NCBI GenBank assembly: GCA_036847245.1
Contig: DAIUAL010000064.1
Span: forward strand, 1-15,954
Source of the DNA: UBA4661 sp002405405
GTDB taxonomy: Bacteria; Bacteroidota; Ignavibacteria; Kapaibacteriales; UBA4661
DNA length: 15,954 nucleotides
Direction of reading: 5' to 3'
Shown: one piece after another, positions 9,723 to 15,954 of the stretch
Layout of the letters: each line of letters opens with the position of its first letter
Position numbering within the stretch: position 1 is the first letter of the stretch
The notes under the pieces: generated by a model
Database searches by the model: none
What the model was told of the DNA's origin: nothing
Seen by the model: only the letters and a program-made list of their open reading frames with translations
Position numbers and translations under genes: made by a program

Positions 9723-10934
9723 CTACCGAATAGGACGCAATAGTGAATCTTTTGGGAAGCGAGCTATACGATTATACGGACCAAGCCGTAAAGCTGTTCC
9801 CAGTTCATTATTGTTTTGACGAAGACCTTCGTAGAAAAACGATACTTCACCAACAATATTCAACGAGCGATTGTACTGAATAATTCCTGTTAAATCAGCG
9901 GGTGTAATATTGTAGGTGCCGCTACGCATCAAGATGCCCGGACTGATACGATGACGCTGGCTCATAGGTGTTTGTTGTACCATTAGGTCAACCAATCCGC
10001 GATAGGAGGGAACATCGCGACGATACAGTTGCGGATGAATCATATCTACTAAGCCCTGAGTCATCCATGCCGGATAATCTTGGAGATATTCCTGCAACCC
10101 AAAAGGATATGGACTGGGGGACATTGAAATCAAAACATCGGGTTTGCGCGCTTTGACTGTTTGGCGCAAGCGAGCAAGATATTGTGTCAGCTTATCGGCA
10201 CGCCATTGTACCCATTGTGCTTCTTTAGTATTCGACGTAGGTGCTACACGTCCTGTTTCGGCGCGATAGCGGGCAACGGTTGCTGAATCATAGCCACCCT
10301 CGGTAGGCATTGCAGGCAAACGATCATCACCTTGGATGCCATCAATTTGATAGTTATTGACGACTTCCATGATCAACGAAGTCATAAAGTTTTGCACATT
10401 AGTGTCGAGTGAATTCATCCATACGAAGCCATTTTTCTCGACGATGCGACCATCCGCTCCAATACATGACCAACGTGGATATTTGGCGATGATATGTCCA
10501 CCGGCATTGCCGAATGATGCAGCAAATCCGTATTCAAACCAAGGAATTACTGCAAGCCCATTGGCACGAGCTTCTGCAATGACTTCTGCCAACACATCCC
10601 GTCCGGTATAGCGTGGATCAATAAGGTTGCCAAATTCCCGTTGCATCACTTGGCTTGGATAAAGCGTCCATCCGGCATTAAATACAACCGGAAAGACAAC
10701 ATTAAAGCCATTAGCAGAGATTTGTTGCATTGCAGCAGCTATATTGGCACGGGAATCCATTGCTGTACTTGCAACATTGGTAAGCCAAATACCACGCACT
10801 TCATCAACCGTTGTTACAACCGGAGGAGTTACTGGTGTCGGATCGGGTGTAGAACTTTTGCAAGAACTGATGAAGAGTAGAGCTATCCAAAGAATTGTTA
10901 CGCGAATAGGCAAACTTGTAGCAGAAAGAAACAT
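9723..10934 (-). CDS. GHL10 (DUF187-type) glycosyl-hydrolase-like lipoprotein
   Basis: Seen: 403 residues with a lipoprotein signal (lipobox ISSC, Cys25), a Pro/Thr-rich linker (DPTPVTPPVV), then a TIM-barrel domain. The domain opens with EVRGIWLTNVAST and continues with GFNVVFPVVFNAGWTLYPS, VIPWFEYGF (130-138), IDGIQGDDR (197-205) and VDMIHPQLYRRD. This is the pattern of the glycosyl-hydrolase-like 10 family (PF02638). Known: the family is GH-like and often lies in polysaccharide loci, but few members have an assigned reaction. The aspartates of DGIQGDD lie at a strand end typical for active-site residues (inference). I chose the start at 10934 because it places the lipoprotein signal at the N-terminus; the frame is open back to 11090 but that extension has no signal-like features. 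The gene ends in TAG followed directly by an in-frame TAA. It is the first gene of the minus-strand set and divergent from GH92. Confidence 0.88.
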   Translation of the reverse strand: MFLSATSLPIRVTILWIALLFISSCKSSTPDPTPVTPPVVTTVDEVRGIWLTNVASTAMDSRANIAAAMQQISANGFNVVFPVVFNAGWTLYPSQVMQREFGNLIDPRYTGRDVLAEVIAEARANGLAVIPWFEYGFAASFGNAGGHIIAKYPRWSCIGADGRIVEKNGFVWMNSLDTNVQNFMTSLIMEVVNNYQIDGIQGDDRLPAMPTEGGYDSATVARYRAETGRVAPTSNTKEAQWVQWRADKLTQYLARLRQTVKARKPDVLISMSPSPYPFGLQEYLQDYPAWMTQGLVDMIHPQLYRRDVPSYRGLVDLMVQQTPMSQRHRISPGILMRSGTYNITPADLTGIIQYNRSLNIVGEVSFFYEGLRQNNNELGTALRLGPYNRIARFPKDSLLRPIR

Positions 10935-11260
10935 AAACAATGTATTTGGAAGAGTGAAAAAAGAAGTCGCATTCACAAGAGCCTGAAAGCAAGGATTGTA
11001 CTTATAATTTTCGTAACCGAACAAGCATACTTTATCGGATGAAGCAGAGCAACTGCTCGCAATGTTACAAACAGACATACAAGCAAACAATGGATTTTTC
11101 GTATTGATGGAAGAAAGTTTTCAACAGTGAGTGTAAAAATTTTTCTGTCCACGCGAAATGTGATAGCTTCACCTCATGCAAGTTCTCAATCAATAGTTTT
11201 GCGATTATTCATTTCATAGTTATGAGAGTTTATTGTACTTCAGCAACCATAACAAGGATC
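10935..11260. promoter_or_regulatory. Divergent intergenic region between GHL10 and GH92
   Basis: These 326 bases should hold the promoters of both gene sets. On the plus strand, TAGTTTTG at 11194-11201 matches the Bacteroidota -7 element TAnnTTTG and sits 60 bases before the GH92 start, but I find no TTTG about 20 bases upstream. Two short imperfect palindromes are present: GAGCA-AC-TGCTC (11047-11058) and GTGA-N5-TCAC (within 11160-11172). Either could be an operator, but both are short enough to be chance. No gene was recognised here. The upstream extensions of both flanking frames enter this region but lack coding character. Confidence 0.35.
11253..11257 (+). promoter_or_regulatory. Ribosome-binding site of the GH92 gene
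   Basis: AAGGA lies close upstream of the ATG at 11261. It is one of the few Shine-Dalgarno-like sequences in the window, and it decides the start over the upstream in-frame ATG at 11222, which has none. Confidence 0.5.
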
Positions 11261-13573
11261 ATGACGATACGATCTATTCGCATCTTTGTTGTTGTTATTG
11301 CTTTTTCAGCATTTTTTTATTCTCTTACTCTCAAAGCACAACAACAAAAATCTCGGCAGAAAACAGATCATGGTGGTGATGTATTGCAATGGGTGAATCC
11401 ATTTATCGGTACAGCAGGGCATGGTCACACATATCCCGGAGCTACAGTACCTTTTGGTATGGTGCAACTAAGTCCTGATAATGGGACGCAAGGGTGGGAT
11501 TGGTGTGGTGGGTATCATCATTCAGATTCTGTCATTGTTGGTTTTTCTCATACGCATCTGAGTGGTACGGGTATTGGCGATCTCTGTGATATTGCATTAA
11601 TGCCAACGACAAAAGTGTTTGATATTCTGCAATCTTACGCAACACGATATTCTGCACCATGGCGAGCGACATTCACTCATGCTCACGAAGAAGCAAGACC
11701 GGGCTATTATGCCGTACAATTCTCCGATCAACCATTGCGTGCAGAAGTTTCAGCTACTGCTACTGCCGGCATTCATCGATATTCTTTTGGCAATGAAAGT
11801 ACCATGCGCGCAGTTGTTATTGATTTAGGATTCGCTATTAATTGGGATCGTACTACTGATGCCATGCTAACCAATGTTTCGCGGACACGCATTATTGGCA
11901 AACGAAGTTCAACAGGTTGGGCAAAACGTCAAACTGTATGGTTTGCTTTGGATTGTTCCGTGCCATTTGATTCTCTCACTGCTACCGGAGATTCTCTGAC
12001 ACGACAGCATACTCTTGGCTCTATCCGCACACAAGTACAGGGGAGGCACACTCGTGCTGTGCTGGTTTTTCCGAAGACCATTCGGGAAGTTACTATCAAA
12101 GTCGCTATTTCTTATGCTGATAGCAACGGAGCAATCAAAGGTGTCGAATCGTTGAAATCAATGAACTTTGATGCGGTACGTAAAAATGCTGAAGCTACAT
12201 GGCGTAAAGAATTAAGTAAGGTTCGCATTACGACACTCAATGATGCTGATAAAACGGTGTTCTACACTGCTTTATACCACACGATGCTTGCACCGATACA
12301 ATACAGCGATTTGAACGGACGATATAAAACGCCAAAAAAAGATGTCGATTCTATTGGTACTGCACGGGGTTATACTCGTTATGATGTCTTCTCATTGTGG
12401 GATACATTTCGTGCTGAACAATCATTGTTTACTATCCTTCATCCTCATCGCGTATCCGATATGGTACAGTCGCTCATGGCACATTATCGTGAGTATGGTT
12501 TGCTTCCCGTGTGGTCTTTGGTTGGTAACGAAACAAATACTATGACGGGCTACCATGCTGTGCCTGTCTTGGCAGAGGCATATTTCAAGAGAAAATTTTT
12601 GCAGGGTATGGAAAAGATAGCGCCTGATACTCTGTTGAATGCCATGCTGAGTTCTGCTCGACAAGATGAGTTTGGTATACGTTGGCTAAAACAGTACGGG
12701 TATATTCCACATGATAAATTCGGGTTTTCTGTTACGCGAACATTGGAATACAGTTTTGACGATTGGTGTATTGCTGAGGTAGCATCGTCTTTAAAAAATA
12801 CATCAGTAGAAAAAGAGTTTCGTCTGCGAGCCATGAATTACAAGAATGTTTTTGATCCGATAAGTGGCTTTATGCGTGCTAAACTTTCGAATGGTACATG
12901 GAAGAAACCATTCGATCCGTACTATTCCATTTTAGATTTTGATTTTGAATATTCTGAGGGTAATGCTTGGCAAAATTCGTGGTTTGTGCCACATGATATT
13001 TATGGCTTAATAGGGCTTCATGGCGGGAAGACACTCTTTACCCAAAAACTTGATTCATTATTTTCAGCATCTACTGTTCGCCATAAAGATACACCGGACG
13101 ATGTATCAGGTTTAATCGGTCAGTATGCGCATGGTAATGAGCCTAGTCATCACATTGCATACCTATATAACTATGCAGGCGCACCACATAAAACGCAAGC
13201 AATGATTCGCAATATTTTGCGAACGCAGTATAACGATACGCCCCATGGTTTATGTGGTAATGAGGATTGTGGACAGATGTCAGCTTGGGCAGTGTTTTCT
13301 ATGCTTGGTCTCTATCCGGTAAATCCAGTGTCCTTAGAATATGCGATTGGAACGCCTTTAGTGAAGAATGCGGAAGTCACTTTGCCTGCCGGTAAAAAGT
13401 TGACCATTACAGCACAGAACTTGTCAGAGAGTCATAAGTACATTCAATCGGCAACACTGAATGGGAAGCCTTTAGCAACACCAATCATACGTTATGAGGA
13501 AATTATGGTAGGCGGGCAATTGGTTTTTGTCATGAGTGAAACGCCCACGCCCTTATGGGCTGACAAAAAATAA
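11261..13573 (+). CDS. GH92 family alpha-mannosidase, exported
   Basis: Seen: 770 residues with a signal peptide (MTIRSIRIFVVVIAF..., likely cleaved after LKA). The N-terminal beta-sandwich domain opens with VNPFIGTAGHGHTYPGA, VPFGMVQLSPD and GYHHSD, a GH92 hallmark. The alpha/alpha-barrel domain carries TLEYSFDDW, SEGNAWQ (Glu566), GNEPSHHIAYLYNYAG (625 onward) and GNEDCGQMSAWAVFSMLGLYPV (666 onward). Known: GH92 enzymes are calcium-dependent exo-alpha-mannosidases that invert configuration. The Glu of EGNAWQ and the acidic residues of GNEDCG probably correspond to the catalytic acid and base region described for the family (assignment from memory). Length is normal and all core motifs are present. 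I chose 11261 because AAGGA lies seven bases upstream; 11222 in the same frame would spoil the signal peptide. It is the first gene of the plus-strand set and 74 bp before the symporter. Linkage preference cannot be told. Confidence 0.96.
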   Translation: MTIRSIRIFVVVIAFSAFFYSLTLKAQQQKSRQKTDHGGDVLQWVNPFIGTAGHGHTYPGATVPFGMVQLSPDNGTQGWDWCGGYHHSDSVIVGFSHTHLSGTGIGDLCDIALMPTTKVFDILQSYATRYSAPWRATFTHAHEEARPGYYAVQFSDQPLRAEVSATATAGIHRYSFGNESTMRAVVIDLGFAINWDRTTDAMLTNVSRTRIIGKRSSTGWAKRQTVWFALDCSVPFDSLTATGDSLTRQHTLGSIRTQVQGRHTRAVLVFPKTIREVTIKVAISYADSNGAIKGVESLKSMNFDAVRKNAEATWRKELSKVRITTLNDADKTVFYTALYHTMLAPIQYSDLNGRYKTPKKDVDSIGTARGYTRYDVFSLWDTFRAEQSLFTILHPHRVSDMVQSLMAHYREYGLLPVWSLVGNETNTMTGYHAVPVLAEAYFKRKFLQGMEKIAPDTLLNAMLSSARQDEFGIRWLKQYGYIPHDKFGFSVTRTLEYSFDDWCIAEVASSLKNTSVEKEFRLRAMNYKNVFDPISGFMRAKLSNGTWKKPFDPYYSILDFDFEYSEGNAWQNSWFVPHDIYGLIGLHGGKTLFTQKLDSLFSASTVRHKDTPDDVSGLIGQYAHGNEPSHHIAYLYNYAGAPHKTQAMIRNILRTQYNDTPHGLCGNEDCGQMSAWAVFSMLGLYPVNPVSLEYAIGTPLVKNAEVTLPAGKKLTITAQNLSESHKYIQSATLNGKPLATPIIRYEEIMVGGQLVFVMSETPTPLWADKK

Positions 13574-13647
13574 CTGATGCGTGTTGTATCATCAAGCAAT
13601 AGCAAGCATAACTCATCACTCTTTTTACATTTTGTCTTGGCACTTCT

Positions 13648-15474
13648 ATGGTACTTCACTGGATAGACTTGAGCATTATCGCGCTGTATGTTGTCGGAAC
13701 CATTTTGATTGGATTTATTATTTCAAAGCGTGCTTCAAAAAATATCAAATCATATTTTTTAGCAGAGAATACACTCAATTGGTTCTATCTCGGTGTGTCG
13801 AATGCTTCAGGAATGTTCGATATAACCGGCACCATGTGGACGGTTTCAATTCTTTTTATTTATGGTATCAAAAGTGCGTGGATACCGTGGCTTTGGCCTG
13901 TTTGGAATCAAATTATTGTCATGGTATTCCTTGGTGCATGGATGCGCCGAAGCGGTGTAATGACAGGTGCAGAATGGATTAACTTTCGATTTGGACATGC
14001 ACGTGGTGCAGAGTTGTCGCATTTGATTGTTGTTGCTTTTGCGCTAATTACAGTAATTGGTTTTATCGCTTATGGATTTGAGGGTGTTGGAAAATTCGCC
14101 GCGATCTTTTTGCCATTTGACTTATCGTTCCATGCGTTAGGGCGTACTTTCAGCAACGATGAAGGATATGCACTAGCAATTATGGCGATTACAACAGTGT
14201 ATGTGATTAAAGGTGGTATTTACAGTGTCGTCTTGACCGAGTTAATGCAATTTGTATTGATGACCATTGCTTGCTTAACCGTGGGTGTGATTGCTATGAT
14301 GAAAGTTAATCCTGCATTAATTGATCAACATATTCCTGCAGGATGGAAAGATTTTTGGTTCGGATGGAATCTTAATCTTGATTGGTCTGCCATTATGCCG
14401 GCTGTGAATGAGCGTATCGCCGCTGATGGCTTTCATGCCTTTGGTTGGGTCATGACATTGATGATTTTCAAAGGTGTGTGGGCATCAATGGCAGGACCTG
14501 TGCCAAGCTATGATATGCAACGTATTCTCGCAACAAAATCCCCAGCTGAAGCATCGAAAATGAGCGGCTTGACCGTGGCTGTTCTCATGGCTCCGCGTTA
14601 CTTTGCCATAGCAGGACTAACGGCGCTTGCTTTGGTCTATTTTTCCAAAGATATGGCGGCAATGGGAAAGAATATCGACTTTGAGCTTCTTCTGCCACAA
14701 ACGATTAAAAACTTTCTTCCGGTTGGGTGGTTGGGTCTGATGTTGGCTGGGTTGATAGCTGCATTCATGAGTACTTATGCGGCTTTTGTGAATGCTGCTC
14801 CTGCGTATTTGGTAAACGATTTATATAAGAAGTATATCAATCCGAATGGCACATCGAAACAGTATATCAACATGAGTTATCTTGCTTCAATCAGCATTGT
14901 TATTGTTGGTATTGCTTTTGGTTTTTTTGTTGATTCGATTGATGGTATTACCAAGTGGATTGTTGCATCACTTTATGGTGGTTACACGGCACCCAATGTT
15001 CTTAAATGGTTATGGTGGCGATTCAATGGCTATGGGTACTTCTGGGGTATGCTTGCCGGTCTTGTTGCTTCATTGGTATTACCTAAACTTGCACCTGAAC
15101 TTTCGTCAATCAATTCCTTCCCGATTATTTTTTCTGTAGCATTAGCTGGAAGCGTTATTGGCTCATTATTCACTAATCCCGATGATCCTGAAGTACTGAA
15201 AAATTTCTATAAAAAAACTCGTCCTTGGGGCTTTTGGAAGCCAATTCATGATATGGTAGTTGCTGACGATCCTTCGTTTCAAGCAAATGGTAATTTTAAG
15301 CGCGATGCTTTCAATGTTATCATTGGTATTACATGGCAGATGACACAAGTTATCCTTCCGATGTATATGGTGTTTGCAATGTGGCGTGAATTTTTTATCA
15401 CCTTGTTTTTCCTTGTTGTTACAACGGTGATTCTTAAACTCAATTGGTGGGACCGCATCGAACGTGATGCATGA
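13648..15474 (+). CDS. SSS-family sodium:solute symporter
   Basis: Seen: 608 residues with many hydrophobic segments, about 13-14 by eye. The first, LSIIALYVVGTILIGFIISK, starts within ten residues of the N-terminus. RASKNIKSYFLAENTLNWF and VSNASGMFDITGT follow, matching the first two helices of the SSF (PF00474) fold. GPVPSYDMQRILATKSPAEA, LMLAGLIAAFMSTYAAFVNA and YLVNDLYKKY are also typical of the family. The C-terminal region has further helices and ends in WWDRIERDA. Known: SSS transporters couple sodium entry to uptake of sugars, amino acids or other small solutes across the inner membrane. Inferred: here the cargo is probably the monosaccharide released by GH92, perhaps mannose, from gene order alone. 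The start at 13648 has no Shine-Dalgarno sequence, but an upstream start would not add family residues. It ends in TGA, 45 bp before the DUF4434 gene. Confidence 0.93.
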   Translation: MVLHWIDLSIIALYVVGTILIGFIISKRASKNIKSYFLAENTLNWFYLGVSNASGMFDITGTMWTVSILFIYGIKSAWIPWLWPVWNQIIVMVFLGAWMRRSGVMTGAEWINFRFGHARGAELSHLIVVAFALITVIGFIAYGFEGVGKFAAIFLPFDLSFHALGRTFSNDEGYALAIMAITTVYVIKGGIYSVVLTELMQFVLMTIACLTVGVIAMMKVNPALIDQHIPAGWKDFWFGWNLNLDWSAIMPAVNERIAADGFHAFGWVMTLMIFKGVWASMAGPVPSYDMQRILATKSPAEASKMSGLTVAVLMAPRYFAIAGLTALALVYFSKDMAAMGKNIDFELLLPQTIKNFLPVGWLGLMLAGLIAAFMSTYAAFVNAAPAYLVNDLYKKYINPNGTSKQYINMSYLASISIVIVGIAFGFFVDSIDGITKWIVASLYGGYTAPNVLKWLWWRFNGYGYFWGMLAGLVASLVLPKLAPELSSINSFPIIFSVALAGSVIGSLFTNPDDPEVLKNFYKKTRPWGFWKPIHDMVVADDPSFQANGNFKRDAFNVIIGITWQMTQVILPMYMVFAMWREFFITLFFLVVTTVILKLNWWDRIERDA

Positions 15475-15519
15475 TATTTGTGAGATTTTTTCGGAAATTT
15501 TTTGGGAGTGCTATCATCA

Positions 15520-15954
15520 ATGACAACACAAGCCTTGGCAATTACAGGAACATTTCTTGATGAGATTTCGCATGATATTCCGCATCAAAATTGGGGTGAA
15601 AAGGAGTGGGATGCAGATTTCTTGGCAATGAAAGCAATGGGTATTGATACAGTTGTATTGATTCGCAGTGGCTATAAGCGTTGGTGTACCTATCCTTCTG
15701 CTGTTCTGCAACGCTATGAGAATATCTTCATACCGCCAACAGATTTGATCGATATGTACTTGCGTCTGTCTGAAAAGCATGGGATGACCTTTTTTTTTGG
15801 TACATACGATTCGGGTCGCTTTTGGCATGATGAACACTATTGGCAGACTCCGGCATATCGTACCGATATGGATATCAATAAATTTGTTGTCGAAGAAGTT
15901 TGGCAACGATATGGCAAAAGCCCTGCATTTGGCGGATGGTACTTATCACTAGAA
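15520..15954 (+). CDS. DUF4434 putative glycosidase, N-terminal part (runs off the right edge)
   Basis: Seen: 145 codons, open to the edge. The segments AITGTFLDEISHDIPHQNWG, EWDADFLAMKAMGIDTVVLIRS, a Leu-rich helix before KHGMTFFFGTYDSGRFW, and AFGGWYLSLE at the edge form the (beta/alpha)-barrel start typical of DUF4434 (PF14488). Known: DUF4434 proteins resemble TIM-barrel glycosidases and often lie in carbohydrate loci, but no reaction is firmly assigned. No signal peptide is visible with this start, which makes a cytoplasmic product likely unless translation begins elsewhere. GGGAG lies about twelve bases upstream of the ATG. The gene contains a run of nine T at 15790-15798. It follows the symporter by 45 bp and is probably in its operon, so it may act on the imported sugar or oligosaccharide (inference). 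Confidence 0.82.
   Translation, partial: MTTQALAITGTFLDEISHDIPHQNWGEKEWDADFLAMKAMGIDTVVLIRSGYKRWCTYPSAVLQRYENIFIPPTDLIDMYLRLSEKHGMTFFFGTYDSGRFWHDEHYWQTPAYRTDMDINKFVVEEVWQRYGKSPAFGGWYLSLE

Noticed and set aside
11160..11172. CRP-like GTGA-N5-TCAC palindrome upstream of GH92
   Set aside because: Only four matched pairs per arm and a spacing that differs from the usual CRP site (N6); chance is likely.
13581..13982. Open frame of 133 codons overlapping the start of the symporter
   Set aside because: It is out of frame with the clear SSS-family protein, is rich in Cys, His and Tyr as shadows often are, and has no recognisable domain.
15517..15906. Minus-strand frame of 129 codons opposite the DUF4434 gene
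   Set aside because: The plus strand encodes an unmistakable DUF4434 N-terminus; the antisense frame shows no family features.

Overview
The window looks like a piece of a Bacteroidota (or closely related FCB-group) chromosome. The main evidence is an adjacent SusC/SusD outer-membrane pair, lipoprotein signals of the Bacteroidota type, few Shine-Dalgarno sequences, and a moderate, AT-leaning base composition. I cannot place it more finely by eye.

Layout. Minus strand, in order of transcription: a GHL10 (DUF187-type) glycosyl-hydrolase-like lipoprotein (10934-9723), a SusC-like TonB-dependent receptor (9563-6444), a SusD-like lipoprotein (6429-4861), a strong hairpin terminator (4808-4833), an S41 C-terminal processing protease (4665-3004), and a large exported BNR/VPS10-type beta-propeller protein (2930 to beyond the left edge). 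A divergent intergenic region (10935-11260) separates these from a plus-strand set: a GH92 alpha-mannosidase (11261-13573), an SSS-family sodium:solute symporter (13648-15474) and the start of a DUF4434 protein (15520 to beyond the right edge).

Function. GHL10, SusCD, GH92, SSS symporter and DUF4434 together read as a glycan-use locus. SusD would capture the glycan at the surface and SusC would import it across the outer membrane. GH92 would release mannose, and the symporter would carry the product across the inner membrane. The mannose specificity rests only on GH92. No SusR, hybrid two-component or ECF-sigma regulator lies in the window. The protease and the propeller protein follow the terminator and may be a separate unit.

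Most notable: three of the five minus-strand genes (propeller, protease, SusC) are each cut by a single in-frame stop (TAA, TAG, TAG), while the reading frame and recognisable homology continue on both sides. None shows a frameshift. A fourth gene, GHL10, ends in tandem TAG-TAA. Recent nonsense mutations, consensus errors or stop-codon readthrough could each explain this. The sequence alone cannot choose, but TAA ends four intact genes or gene tails here, so wholesale reassignment of TAA is excluded.

I saw no tRNA, rRNA, CRISPR array, insertion sequence, att site or origin.
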